From NCBI GenBank assembly GCA_046049545.1, contig JBJORF010000005.1:1-64000 (forward strand): DNA of 64,000 nt, in the 5' to 3' direction. A program made the translations under genes and the position numbers. Source of the stretch: Romeriopsis sp046049545. Lineage in GTDB: Bacteria; Cyanobacteriota; Cyanobacteriia; Leptolyngbyales; Leptolyngbyaceae. The notes beneath the pieces are model-generated. The model was not told the origin of the DNA, ran no database searches, and saw only the letters and a list, made by a program, of their open reading frames with translations. Position 1 is the first letter of the stretch, and every line of letters begins with the position of its first letter. Positions 41,365-50,335 of this stretch are shown here, in pieces.

Positions 41365-43659
41365 ATGCCGATGTCTCGTTTGAAGCTGATGTCCCATTTC
41401 CAGCCACTGCGGCGATCGCTCCAACGATCGTTCTGGCAACAGCGAGGCACCCTAGTGATTACCCCCATTGTGACGGGGGTAGTGCTGGCGATGCGGGCTG
41501 GTGGCTGGCTCAATCCGCTGGAGCTAGCGTTATTTGATACGGTGATGCGGTATCGGCCCGCGCAGCCTGTGGACGATCGGGTGGTGATCGTGGAGGTGAA
41601 TGAGGCGGATCTCCAGCAATTGCAGCGCTGGCCCGTCAGCGATCACACCTTAGCCCAAGCATTGGATCGCATTCGGCGCGATCAACCAGCGGCGATCGGT
41701 TTGGACTTGTACCGGGATTATGTGGTGCAGCCGGGGAATCAGCAATTGACCCAACTGTTTGCAACGACTCCGAACCTGATTGGAATTACGAAACAGAGTA
41801 CGGATCAAGTCTGGCAGAAGGTGCCACCGCCGCGTGTGCTGGGGGAACTCGATCAGGTGGGCGTGAATGATCTGGTGGTCGATCGTGATGGTCGAGTGCG
41901 GCGGGCCTTGCTGTATTTGCCGACAGACGATCGGGTGTACGAAAGTTTGGCCCTGCGATTAGCGCTGACTTACCTGGAGTCACGCAATGTATTCCCCAAT
42001 CCTGATTCTCCGGTGCTGCAATTGGGTTCCGTGCGCTACGAACGGTTGCAGCCCCAGGATGGCCCTTATGTGGGGGCGGATAATGGCGGCACGCAGCTAT
42101 GGTTGAACTATCGGGGGGAGACGGGACATTTTCCGCGTGTGGCGTTGACCGATGTGCTGGGCGGGCGCGTGCCCGCTGGCACTTTCAGGGATCGTGTGGT
42201 GCTCGTGGGGGTGACGGCAGTGAGCCTCAAAGATAGTTTTCTCACGCCCTACAGTCAGGGGGGGACGCGATCGCAGCCCCTCGAAATGCCCGGAGTGGAA
42301 TTCCATGCCAATGTGGTGAGTCACATCATCAGCCAGGTACTCGATGGGCGATCGGGAATTTGGACTGGGTCAGAAACCCAGGAAATGCTGTGGATTGGGG
42401 CATGGGGCTTGGTGGGGACGGGGTTGGCTTGGCGGTGGCGGTTTGGGCGGCGGCAGCGGGATTGGCTGGGGCGACTGACGGGGATGGGCTTGCTCGCTGC
42501 CGCTTTGGTGGCGGGGCACTATGGGGCGTTTGTCCAGGGCTATTGGGTGCCGTTGTTGCCGCCGTTGATCAGCTATGTCGGTGGGATTGGTCTGGTGCTG
42601 GCTCATACGGCCTATCGGGCGGGGGAAATTCGTCAAACCTTTGGGCGCTATCTGTCCGATGAGGTGGTGAATCAGCTCCTAGACTCACCCGAGGGACGAC
42701 AGATGGGTGGGGAACGCCGATCGGTGACGATGTTGATTTCCGATTTGCGCGGCTTTAGCGCGATCGCGGAGCAGTACGCGCCGGAGCAGGTGATGCTGCT
42801 GTTGAATCACTATCTGGCCCGCATGACCGATGTAATTGCCCAGTATCAAGGGACGATCGATGAGCTGATGGGCGATTCGATTTTGGTGATGTTTGGGGCC
42901 CCGACGGCGCGGGTGGATGATGTCGAGCGGGCCTGTGCTTGTGCGATCGCGATGCAGCGGGCCATGGTGGATTTGGGCCAGAACTTGGAGCCGGAGCTGG
43001 CAGTGCAGGTGAATCAATTACAGATGGGGATTGCGTTGCACCATGGCGAGGTGGTGGTGGGGAACATCGGTTCGATGAAACGCGCGAAGTATGGCATGGT
43101 CGGCAGTCACATCAACCTCGCGGCGCGGATCGAGTCCTATACGGTGGGGGGGCAGATTTTGATTTCGGAATGTCTGCAACGGCAGTTGCGAACGGCGGTG
43201 GAACTGGGGCAATCGATGGAGATTCGGGCGAAGGGCTTTACCGATCCTGTATTGGTGCATGAGCTGCGCGCGATCGGCGGGCGCTATGCTCAGGCGCTCC
43301 CGCCCTTGGATGAGGTGTTGGTGCCGTTGACCCCGATGGTGGCGATCGAGTGGACTTCGATTCAGTCAAAGCAGGTGCAACATCCGATGTTGCCAGGGCA
43401 GGTGATCCAGTTGTCTTCCCACGGGGCGGTGTTGGCGTTGCCGCAGTCGGTGGCGGTGTTTGGGGATGTGAAGCTGAAGTGGCCGGGTCACGATGTGGCG
43501 GGCCTGGGGGATATCTATGCCAAGGTGGTGGAGGCTTTGGCGATCGATGGGCGGTGGCCAGAGTTGTTGGTGTATCGGGTGCGGTTTACGTTTGTGCCCG
43601 TGGGGATGCAGCGGCAGTTGCAGGCATTAGTTGCAGGCATCGATCGCGGCGGGCGGTAA
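41365..43659 (+). CDS. CHASE2-domain class III nucleotidyl cyclase
   Basis: About 764 residues from ATG at 41365; ATG at 41272 would couple translation to the gene before. A membrane helix (about 25-43), an extracytoplasmic CHASE2 sensor (about 55-320) and three further helices (about 330-415) precede the cyclase domain (about 445-625). Metal-binding Asp 460 (ISDLRGF) and Asp 504 (MGDS) are present. The substrate-selecting positions are Glu 500 (DELMGD) and Ser 581 (GSHIN), not the Lys/Asp of adenylate cyclases, so cGMP synthesis is plausible. A C-terminal domain of about 100 residues resembles PilZ only loosely. Confidence 0.9.
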   Translation: MPMSRLKLMSHFQPLRRSLQRSFWQQRGTLVITPIVTGVVLAMRAGGWLNPLELALFDTVMRYRPAQPVDDRVVIVEVNEADLQQLQRWPVSDHTLAQALDRIRRDQPAAIGLDLYRDYVVQPGNQQLTQLFATTPNLIGITKQSTDQVWQKVPPPRVLGELDQVGVNDLVVDRDGRVRRALLYLPTDDRVYESLALRLALTYLESRNVFPNPDSPVLQLGSVRYERLQPQDGPYVGADNGGTQLWLNYRGETGHFPRVALTDVLGGRVPAGTFRDRVVLVGVTAVSLKDSFLTPYSQGGTRSQPLEMPGVEFHANVVSHIISQVLDGRSGIWTGSETQEMLWIGAWGLVGTGLAWRWRFGRRQRDWLGRLTGMGLLAAALVAGHYGAFVQGYWVPLLPPLISYVGGIGLVLAHTAYRAGEIRQTFGRYLSDEVVNQLLDSPEGRQMGGERRSVTMLISDLRGFSAIAEQYAPEQVMLLLNHYLARMTDVIAQYQGTIDELMGDSILVMFGAPTARVDDVERACACAIAMQRAMVDLGQNLEPELAVQVNQLQMGIALHHGEVVVGNIGSMKRAKYGMVGSHINLAARIESYTVGGQILISECLQRQLRTAVELGQSMEIRAKGFTDPVLVHELRAIGGRYAQALPPLDEVLVPLTPMVAIEWTSIQSKQVQHPMLPGQVIQLSSHGAVLALPQSVAVFGDVKLKWPGHDVAGLGDIYAKVVEALAIDGRWPELLVYRVRFTFVPVGMQRQLQALVAGIDRGGR

Positions 43660-43793
43660 ACCCAGTGCGGTTGGATCGGGGAACACCCCGGCAACTTTTC
43701 GATCGGAATCTGCGTCCTGATCCTAAAATCGATAGGGTGAATAGCTGGTTGAACCCTCGATCGGGCTAATCCCTTCTCTCCTTGAGCACCGTC

Positions 43794-45020
43794 ATGAAGA
43801 ACCCCTTTGCCAATTTTGATCTCGAAGAATCACTGTCGGGTTTACCCGATGGGCTGCGGGAGCCGATGGTGCTGGCGGTGGTGGCATCGGGCTTGGTGCA
43901 TGGTTTTACGTTTTTGTTGTTGCCTGTGTTGACGACTTCGGCGGAAGCGAAGAATCAGGGAACCGAGCGGATTGTGAGTGTGGTGGAGCTAACCCCGGAG
44001 GAGCAGGCGAAGTTGCCAGTGACGATGACGGCGGTGAATCCATTGGTGAATCCATTAGCGCCGGGAGCTTTGAGTAAGGTGCCGTTGACGGGGCTGTTCC
44101 CGAGTTCGACTACGCCGGGGATTCAGCTCACACCGAATCCGAATCCGGTGAATGACTTTTTCAATAATGTGAATAAGAGCAGCAGTGGGAGTACTGGCAG
44201 TTTGGGGTTGGGCAGCTATTCCTTGGGTAATCCGATTATTACGGGGTCGAGTAATCTTGATAATGGCTTAGATGCGGCTGAGCGTAAGCGGTTGCGAGAA
44301 TTAGAAAAAGCTGACGCGGAACGCAAGGCCAAAGAAGCAGAAGCCAAAGCGAAGCAAGAAGAAGAAGCGAAGCAAACGGCTGAGCAAAAAGATCAGAAAA
44401 ACGATCCGAAGAATCAGACTCAGGTTGACCCAGGCGGACAAAACAATAGCCCAACACCGCCTGGAACCCAGCCGGGAACACCTTCCACTTCGGCAACTCA
44501 GTTGCAGCCAACGCCTGCACTGATCGCGGCGACAACCTATGGACTGCCTGAAGGTGCGGACAAGCCTGAATATGTGACGCAGCAAAGTCAACAATTGCAG
44601 AATTCGATTCTTACGGCGTTGCTGCCTGAGGCCTTGCGCAACCTTCCTTCGGATAATCCCCAACGCCAGCAATGGGAAACCGCAAATCAAGATCAGATTG
44701 GTAAAACAGCCATTTACATGGCAACTCAATTGCAGCCACAGACTATTACAGCCCGTCCGGCCCCGCTGCCCCCTGGCATCACCGAATTCAAATTTAATGG
44801 TGCGCCGCCGCAGACACAGGTGAATGCTGTGATTGAAGTCTATGTCACGCCAGAAGGGAAGCTGATGGCCGCACCGACTTTGGTGCGCTCATCTGGCTTT
44901 AAGCATTTAGATGATCTGGCGGTGAAAGAGATTACTGAGGCAGTTGCGAAGGTGCCCCTCAAAAATCCGGTTCGTTACACGGTTCTATTTGATTTGCCAT
45001 CGGCAAAGCCCGCAGCGTAG
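43794..45020 (+). CDS. TonB-like energy transducer
   Basis: 408 residues from ATG at 43794; a TTG four codons earlier is possible. One membrane helix (about 25-45; VLAVVASGLVHGFTFLLLPVL) anchors a long periplasmic part. This comprises a Pro/Asn-rich region, a charged coiled coil (about 160-205; ERKAKEAEAKAKQEEEAKQ), another Pro/Gln-rich linker, and a C-terminal TonB domain (about 330-408; VNAVIEVYVTPEGKLMAAP and GFKHLDDLAVKEITEAV). It would couple the proton motive force to an outer-membrane receptor or secretion system. No ExbB/ExbD gene is adjacent. Confidence 0.85.
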   Translation: MKNPFANFDLEESLSGLPDGLREPMVLAVVASGLVHGFTFLLLPVLTTSAEAKNQGTERIVSVVELTPEEQAKLPVTMTAVNPLVNPLAPGALSKVPLTGLFPSSTTPGIQLTPNPNPVNDFFNNVNKSSSGSTGSLGLGSYSLGNPIITGSSNLDNGLDAAERKRLRELEKADAERKAKEAEAKAKQEEEAKQTAEQKDQKNDPKNQTQVDPGGQNNSPTPPGTQPGTPSTSATQLQPTPALIAATTYGLPEGADKPEYVTQQSQQLQNSILTALLPEALRNLPSDNPQRQQWETANQDQIGKTAIYMATQLQPQTITARPAPLPPGITEFKFNGAPPQTQVNAVIEVYVTPEGKLMAAPTLVRSSGFKHLDDLAVKEITEAVAKVPLKNPVRYTVLFDLPSAKPAA

Positions 45021-45021
45021 T

Positions 45022-45648
45022 CTATTGAGGCTGATTCAAATTGACCTTAGCCCGATGAATTAACCGATCGCCATGACGATACCCAACATACTTCACCTGC
45101 ACTGAATCACCAGGATTGGGTGCAGCACCGATCGGTTGATGAATTGCTGGATCAAATTCCACCGTTGCGCCGACCTGCCCGATCGGTTCCACGCCCCATT
45201 CGCGCAGCAGATTTTCCACGGGACGCACTAACGGCAACAGCTTTACCGCTGGCGCTGTGGGGTTTTGCTGGGCGGCGTAGGCAGCGGTGGGCCATTGCAA
45301 TAACCAGGATTCCAGGGTTTGTAGGGCGGCTTGCTGGAAGGCTTTTTGCGATTCGGCGGACTGTTCTTGCAGTTGTTGCTGGAGCCGATCGTATTCAGCT
45401 TGCAGACGGTCAGTTGGAGGTGCTGGAGCGGGCGATTCCGTCAGGGCGGCGAGCAAGGCGCTCGTTGATAAACCCAACCCCTGAGCGACTTTAGCGATCG
45501 TGCCCAACTGCATGGTCGCCATTTGGCCGCGCCGCAGGCGGCGGATCACCTTTTCGGTCACGCCGCTGACCTGACAGAGTTCGACATAGCTGTGGATGCC
45601 GCGCGATCGCATCAAGGTTTGCAGCCGATCGGTATAGTCGCCGCCCAT
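45022..45648 (-). CDS. Helix-turn-helix protein fused to a GrpE-like domain
   Basis: A 208-residue protein. An XRE-type helix-turn-helix (residues 6-68; YVELCQVSGVTEKVIRRLRR) is joined to a Gln/Glu-rich coiled coil (about 78-125) and a GrpE-like head (about 140-205). The head is typified by LREWGVEPIGQVGATVEFDP and GYRHGDRLIHRAKVNL, matching the C-terminal beta domain of GrpE, the nucleotide-exchange factor of DnaK. It is not the housekeeping GrpE, because the long N-terminal helix is replaced. It lies 9 bp downstream of dps, so co-transcription with dps is likely. The function is unknown. Confidence 0.8.
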   Translation of the reverse strand: MGGDYTDRLQTLMRSRGIHSYVELCQVSGVTEKVIRRLRRGQMATMQLGTIAKVAQGLGLSTSALLAALTESPAPAPPTDRLQAEYDRLQQQLQEQSAESQKAFQQAALQTLESWLLQWPTAAYAAQQNPTAPAVKLLPLVRPVENLLREWGVEPIGQVGATVEFDPAIHQPIGAAPNPGDSVQVKYVGYRHGDRLIHRAKVNLNQPQ

Positions 45649-45657
45649 GATCGCCCC

Positions 45658-46137
45658 CTACTCCAACATGCTCCGCAACATCCAAGCATTCTTCTCATGG
45701 AGCTGCATCCGCTGCGTCAGCAAATCCGCCGTTGGTTCATCATGGGCTTCATCCACTAACGGGAAGATCGATCGGGCCGTGCGGACGATCGCTTCCTGGC
45801 CTTCGACCAACTGTTGCAGCATTTCTGTGGCTTTTGGCACACCCACGGGTTCCGGAATGGAAGTCAGCTTGGCATATTCGCTGTAAGTCCCCGGCGCGGG
45901 GTAACCTAAGGCCCGAATCCGTTCCGCAATCAAGTCCACTGCCAGCGCCAGCTCCGTGTACTGCGTTTCAAACATTAAGTGCAACGTATTGAACATCGGG
46001 CCAGTCACGTTCCAGTGGAAGTTATGGGTCTTGAGATAGAGACTGTATGTATCGGCTAACAACCGCGATAGCCCCTCCGCAATACCTTTGCGCGTTTCGG
46101 GGTCAATACCAATATTGACGGGGCTTTGAGTAGTCAT
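45658..46137 (-). CDS. dps: Dps family ferritin-like protein
   Basis: A 159-residue subunit of a dodecameric mini-ferritin that oxidises Fe(II), usually with hydrogen peroxide, and protects DNA. The ferroxidase site at the subunit interface is visible in LKTHNFHWNVTGPMF (His residues) and ETQYTELALAVDLIAERIRALG (Glu and Asp). The length is typical of the short Dps without a DNA-binding tail. It is the first gene of a probable operon with the HTH-GrpE protein. Regulation by oxidative stress is likely but no operator is evident. Confidence 0.94.
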   Translation of the reverse strand: MTTQSPVNIGIDPETRKGIAEGLSRLLADTYSLYLKTHNFHWNVTGPMFNTLHLMFETQYTELALAVDLIAERIRALGYPAPGTYSEYAKLTSIPEPVGVPKATEMLQQLVEGQEAIVRTARSIFPLVDEAHDEPTADLLTQRMQLHEKNAWMLRSMLE

Positions 46138-46460
46138 GGGGTCAAGCTCCTGAACAAAATGAAGGGATAGCGTTTTAGTTGAGTGTTTCTAAAGCATAGT
46201 CGGAATGACTACGACTTGCAAGATGCTGATCGGCGATCGCGGTGGATCAGGTAAGAGCGGCAAGTCTTGCGTATCGCCGAGTCATCGGTCATTTGGCGGA
46301 ATTTTCCTGATTCGATGGATGGGGGCGGTTATTTGGAGTAGATGGGTTCCCGTTTCAACATCGTCAGACTGTTTGACCGAGATTTTTTTGGCCGAGATTT
46401 TTCTGGCCGAGATTTTTTGATTGACTGCATCTATATCCAGTAAGCACTGCTCGATCGATT
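46138..46460. other. Divergent intergenic region between dps and the SGNH hydrolase gene
   Basis: 323 bp with no credible gene. It contains a 15-bp triplication (46375-46419) close to the hydrolase start and presumably both promoters. Confidence 0.55.
46375..46419. repeat. 15-bp unit repeated three times
   Basis: GACCGAGATTTTTTT (46375-46389), GGCCGAGATTTTTCT (46390-46404) and GGCCGAGATTTTTTG (46405-46419) are contiguous, about 40 bp upstream of the next start codon. Confidence 0.92.
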
Positions 46461-47741
46461 ATGACCCAAGCCTATCAGCCTCCCCAGGATTTCTCCCGTT
46501 TATCTTCCGATCGTTCAAAACCGCTGATTCAGCGTCCCAGCCCGAAATTATTGGCCCGCCGGGCGGTTGCCCGCCAAGGTCGGCGATCGCTGCAACCGCC
46601 GACCGCGCCCGTTCCATCTTGGCCCGGAATGGAGCTGTCCCCAGCGCCCTTGCCGCAGGCTAAACCAGTTGCTAAACCGATTGTCCAGCCTGTTGCCATC
46701 AAGCCTTCCCAGCGTTTGACCTTCGATTGGCGTGCCCTTTTGCAGGAAGCGCGGGAGCGCAATCGTCTGGCCGCCCGTCAGCCAAAAACCAAATTACCGC
46801 AAGCGAAAGCACCGCAAGCGAAAGCACCGCAAGCGAAAGCCCGCGTCCAGCGCGTGGGGTCGGCGCTGACTGACCCCATACCCACTCCCAATTCCCGATC
46901 GGTGCGGCGCGGCCAGGAGCAACGTCCGGTGATTCGGGTCAATGAAGTCGGTCGTCCGGCCAGCCGCCCCAGCCAAACCCTCGCCCGATCGCCGCGATCG
47001 GGCAGTCAGCAATACATTCAACGCCTGAATGCTCTCCGTAACGGCCAACTCTATCCCCAAATTCCCCGTGATAGCTTCTACGAGCAGTGGAGTCAGGCGA
47101 CCCAACAACCGACCTACGAACAGTGGCGTGAGTTACTGGCCCTCGAAGCCCGTGCCGCTGGCCGTAATCGTGGGGGCGAAACCTTGACGGTGATGGTCGG
47201 GGATTCCTTGAGCCAGTGGTTCCCCAGCGATCGCTTACCGGATCAGCAGGTTTGGCTCAATCAAGGGATTTCGGGCGACACCACCAGCGGTATTCTGAAT
47301 CGGCTGAACGCTCTGGACAGCACCCAACCGGATACGATCTACCTGATGGCGGGCGTGAATGATCTCAAGCGGGGTTTGAAAGAACAGCAAGTTTTGCGGA
47401 ACATTAACCAGATCGTCAGCCGTCTAAAGCGGCAGCATCCCACCGCGCAAATTATTGTCCAGTCGATCCTGCCGACCCGCTCCGAGCAAATTCCGAATCA
47501 ACGCATTGTCAAACTCAATCCCTTGATTCAGCAATTGGCCCAGCGGCACGGCGTGAATTATCTCGACTTAGCGCAGCAATTTCGCGATGACGATGGCGGC
47601 TTACGGGCCGACCTGACCACAGATGGGATTCATCTGTCGCCCCAGGGCTACCAAGTTTGGCAGTCGGCGCTGCAACGGATGGATCAACGCTTGGCCCAAC
47701 GTCCCACGCGGACGATCGCGCGGGCCCAGACACCGGAGTGA
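46461..47741 (+). CDS. SGNH/GDSL-type hydrolase
   Basis: 426 residues. The first 230 are a basic, Pro/Gln/Arg-rich low-complexity region with no signal peptide. It includes three identical KAPQA units encoded by a perfect 15-bp triplication (46796-46840). The C-terminal SGNH domain (about 235-415) carries block I VMVGDSLSQWF (nucleophile Ser), block II QGISGDTTSG (Gly), block III MAGVNDLKRG (Asn) and block V TDGIHLSPQGY (Asp and His), so it should be an active esterase or acyl hydrolase. The substrate is unknown. It is probably cytosolic or exported by a route not evident here. Confidence 0.88.
   Translation: MTQAYQPPQDFSRLSSDRSKPLIQRPSPKLLARRAVARQGRRSLQPPTAPVPSWPGMELSPAPLPQAKPVAKPIVQPVAIKPSQRLTFDWRALLQEARERNRLAARQPKTKLPQAKAPQAKAPQAKARVQRVGSALTDPIPTPNSRSVRRGQEQRPVIRVNEVGRPASRPSQTLARSPRSGSQQYIQRLNALRNGQLYPQIPRDSFYEQWSQATQQPTYEQWRELLALEARAAGRNRGGETLTVMVGDSLSQWFPSDRLPDQQVWLNQGISGDTTSGILNRLNALDSTQPDTIYLMAGVNDLKRGLKEQQVLRNINQIVSRLKRQHPTAQIIVQSILPTRSEQIPNQRIVKLNPLIQQLAQRHGVNYLDLAQQFRDDDGGLRADLTTDGIHLSPQGYQVWQSALQRMDQRLAQRPTRTIARAQTPE
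46796..46840. repeat. 15-bp unit repeated three times, coding
   Basis: ACCGCAAGCGAAAGC occurs three times without change at 46796-46810, 46811-46825 and 46826-46840, inside the SGNH hydrolase gene. Confidence 0.95.
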
Positions 47742-47865
47742 GCGCAGGGGCGGTAAGTCGATCGGTAGGCGGACGCTGGTTTGAGTCAAAACTCAAAAAA
47801 CGACTCAATCCTGCTCCAAAATCCCGATAAAATCATGAAGATTATCGCCCCTGAAGGACTGCAAC

Positions 47866-49488
47866 ATGGTTTTGGTGTCTTACGTCTCGGTGTGTCGAAC
47901 GGGTTTGGGTGCGGTGGTGGGCGCGATCGCGCCGATCGTCGGCTTCGCGATCCCGGCTCCAGCGCAAGATGTGGAATTGCAAGTGGGGATTGTCCAGCGG
48001 TTTGGGGATCGGCCCCAAGACGTGATGACCTTAACGCCGTTGCCCGGAGATCAGCTCACGGTCAAGGTCACCCAGGGCGATGGCAGCGTCAAGACCTTGC
48101 AGGTGCCGAGCCTGAAGCTCGAAATTCAAATGCTGCCCGTGACACCGCGCGTTGAGCAGAAAGTCATTTTCAGCGAACACCGCAGCTTTGAAACTGCTGA
48201 AGAAATGGCGCAGCAGTGGCGGGCGCGTGGGGCACAGGTGGAAATTGCCCAGCCGAATCGCTGGCAGGTCTGGGCTGATCGGCAGGTGTATAAGTCTCCC
48301 GCTGTCCTCGGGCTGCTGGTGCAAAACCTCGAACAGCAAGGGGTCAAAGTCCGGCTCGAAACCAAAAACGTCACCCAAGTGCCGATGCCTTCCTTTGTGG
48401 CGGGGGGCTTTCGGTTCAATCGCGATCGGGTCGAGATTGTGGCGGGCCGGGGCGTGATTCAGGTCGATCGCGACAAGGATGATGCCCCGAAACGGAGCTA
48501 TCCGGGTCGGCTGCGATTACAGCCGAATGCTTACGGCACGACGACTTTGGTTAACTTAGTGCCGTTGGAAACCTATCTCCGGGGTGTGGTGCCCTACGAA
48601 ATTGGCGCGAATGCACCGTTCCAGTCGATGGCAGCTCAGGCGGTATTGGCCCGGACTTACGTGTTGCGGAATACGCGGCGATTTACGATCGATGGCTATC
48701 AGCTTTGTGCGACAACGCAATGCCAGGTCTACTTTGGCTTGAACGGCACAACGGAGGCAACCGATCGGGCGATCGCCCTTACGCGCGGTCAAGTGCTGAC
48801 CTACAACAACGAATTGGTGGATGCGCTCTACTCTTCGACTACGGGCGGCGCAACGGCGGCCTTCACCGATGTCTGGCGGGGCAATCCCCGACCCTATCTA
48901 CGGGCGAAGATTGATTCGGTGGGCGGCGTGTGGAATTTGGCACAGCAACCGCTGACCGATGAAAGCAACTTCCGGGCCTTCATTAGCCAGAAGCAAGGCT
49001 TCAACGAAACCGATATTTCCAATTATTTCCGCTGGCAGAAGAAAGCCACGATCAAAAAGCTGGGCGAAGATCTGCGCAAATATCTCACGAGTATTGAGCA
49101 TCCGTTAGCCAATTTTCAAGCAATTACGAATATTCAGGTGATGGAGCGATCGGCGGGGGGGCGCGTATTCCGTCTGGGGATCGTGACGGATCTCGGGGCG
49201 ATCGAACTCGAACGCGATGAAATCCTACTCGCGTTTGAAGCGCCCAATAGCTTGCTGTTTTATGTGGATCCCATCTTTGATGAGAAGACAAAAGCCCTGT
49301 CTGGGTTTAACTTCACTGGCGGTGGTTTGGGGCATGCCGTGGGCTTGAGCCAATATGGGTCGTATAATCTGGGGAAACTGGGCTGGAATTACGATCGGAT
49401 TCTGGACTTTTATTTCCCCGATACGAAGTTGCAGCCGATTAATCCCGGGATTACGGCTTACCGTGAGGTGCTACCGCCGCTGCGTTAG
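47866..49488 (+). CDS. SpoIID/LytB-domain protein (putative amidase enhancer)
   Basis: A 540-residue exported protein. A signal peptide (about 1-34, cleavage after PAPAQ) is followed by an SPOR-like segment (about 95-180) and a SpoIID domain (about 210-515) with PLETYLRGVVPYEIGANAPF, AQAVLARTYVLRN and the C-terminal GGGLGHAVGLSQYGSYNLGK. SpoIID relatives are lytic transglycosylases acting on denuded peptidoglycan, and cyanobacterial homologues probably function in cell-wall remodelling. Conserved Glu in PYEIG is the likely catalytic residue. The gene stands alone, 120 bp after the hydrolase. Confidence 0.9.
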   Translation: MVLVSYVSVCRTGLGAVVGAIAPIVGFAIPAPAQDVELQVGIVQRFGDRPQDVMTLTPLPGDQLTVKVTQGDGSVKTLQVPSLKLEIQMLPVTPRVEQKVIFSEHRSFETAEEMAQQWRARGAQVEIAQPNRWQVWADRQVYKSPAVLGLLVQNLEQQGVKVRLETKNVTQVPMPSFVAGGFRFNRDRVEIVAGRGVIQVDRDKDDAPKRSYPGRLRLQPNAYGTTTLVNLVPLETYLRGVVPYEIGANAPFQSMAAQAVLARTYVLRNTRRFTIDGYQLCATTQCQVYFGLNGTTEATDRAIALTRGQVLTYNNELVDALYSSTTGGATAAFTDVWRGNPRPYLRAKIDSVGGVWNLAQQPLTDESNFRAFISQKQGFNETDISNYFRWQKKATIKKLGEDLRKYLTSIEHPLANFQAITNIQVMERSAGGRVFRLGIVTDLGAIELERDEILLAFEAPNSLLFYVDPIFDEKTKALSGFNFTGGGLGHAVGLSQYGSYNLGKLGWNYDRILDFYFPDTKLQPINPGITAYREVLPPLR

Positions 49489-49561
49489 GTTCAGCGCGAG
49501 TTTTGTCGCGATTCAAGGTAAAATCAGCAAGCTATTTCAGAACTGGGGAATCGGTAGAGTC

Positions 49562-49870
49562 ATGGTTGAGAAGCCTATTAAGAAAGCGGATCGAGTCGCA
49601 CACGATGCGGAGCAGGGCACAGAAACAGCTGCACCCCGTTCGGAAGAGCGGCGCGATCGCGGTGATCGGCCTCAGGGTGGTCGGGGTAAAGGCGGTGGTC
49701 GGGGTAAAGGCCGTGATGGCGATCGTGAAGACAGCAAGCCCCCAGTGAATCCGGCGTTCATGCGCGGGCCGAAGCCCCCGAAGCCTTCGGCGGCGGTTGA
49801 AGAGCCTGTTGCTGAAGCCGCATCGGAAGAAACTGCTGAAACGGAAGCGGCTGAAGCGGCTGCCGAATAA
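49562..49870 (+). CDS. Small RGG-rich hypothetical protein
   Basis: A 102-residue protein of extreme composition. The first half is basic with Arg/Gly/Asp blocks, including a duplicated GRGKGGGRGKG (near residues 41-52), resembling RNA-binding RGG tails. A Pro-rich middle (NPAFMRGPKPPKP) and a strongly acidic Ala/Glu tail follow. No folded domain is expected. The start is ATG at 49562, and a frame extending further upstream overlaps the SpoIID gene. A terminator containing the HIP1 palindrome follows. The function is unknown; RNA or ribosome association is only a guess from composition. Confidence 0.7.
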   Translation: MVEKPIKKADRVAHDAEQGTETAAPRSEERRDRGDRPQGGRGKGGGRGKGRDGDREDSKPPVNPAFMRGPKPPKPSAAVEEPVAEAASEETAETEAAEAAAE

Positions 49871-49903
49871 GGGGTTTACCCGGTTAATTGAATTATTGGC
49901 TGT

Positions 49904-49927
49904 AGGGACGCGATCGCGTCCCTTTTT
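49904..49927 (+). terminator. Terminator after the RGG-rich gene
   Basis: AGGGACGCGATCGCGTCCCT is a perfect palindrome with a HIP1 core, followed by six Ts. Confidence 0.9.
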
Positions 49928-49968
49928 TGTTGCGGCCCTTTTCTGTGGGTGATGATCAAGATTCCAAA

Positions 49969-50007
49969 CAACAAGCGGCGGATTTCGTTGAAATCCGCCG
50001 CTTGTTG
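49969..50007 (-). terminator. Hairpin terminator of the ferredoxin gene
   Basis: CAACAAGCGGCGGATTT pairs perfectly with AAATCCGCCGCTTGTTG around CGTTG. On the minus strand it is followed by a short T run. It lies about 30 bp past the ferredoxin stop. Confidence 0.85.
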
Positions 50008-50035
50008 CATTAAAGCAAGACTTTGGCTAAAGGCT

Positions 50036-50335
50036 TTAGTACAGTGCTTCTTCTTTGTGCGTTTCGATCGTGCAATCGGAAGTCGGGTAGGCAACGCAAG
50101 TCAGCACGAAGCCAGCTTCGATTTGGTCGTCGTCCAAGAAGGATTGATCAGACTGATCGATCGTCCCGGCAGTCACCTTACCAGCGCAAGTGGAGCAAGC
50201 GCCAGCGCGGCAGGAGTAGGGCAGGTCAATGCCTTGCTCTTCTGCTGCATCCAAAATGTATTCGTCGCCAGCCACTTCGATAGTGGTGTTCAAGCCTTCA
50301 GCAGCGCTGATCAATGTGACCTTAAAAGTCGCCAT
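50036..50335 (-). CDS. petF: Plant-type [2Fe-2S] ferredoxin
   Basis: The soluble electron carrier between photosystem I and FNR, FTR, nitrate reductase and others. 99 residues from ATG at 50335. Cluster ligands are Cys 42, 47, 50 and 80 (YSCRAGACSTC and FVLTCVAYP). The acidic surface residues typical of the photosynthetic form (SFLDDDQIEAG) and the C-terminal EEALY are present. A strong hairpin terminator follows. As in other cyanobacteria the gene is monocistronic with a long upstream region. Confidence 0.95.
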   Translation of the reverse strand: MATFKVTLISAAEGLNTTIEVAGDEYILDAAEEQGIDLPYSCRAGACSTCAGKVTAGTIDQSDQSFLDDDQIEAGFVLTCVAYPTSDCTIETHKEEALY

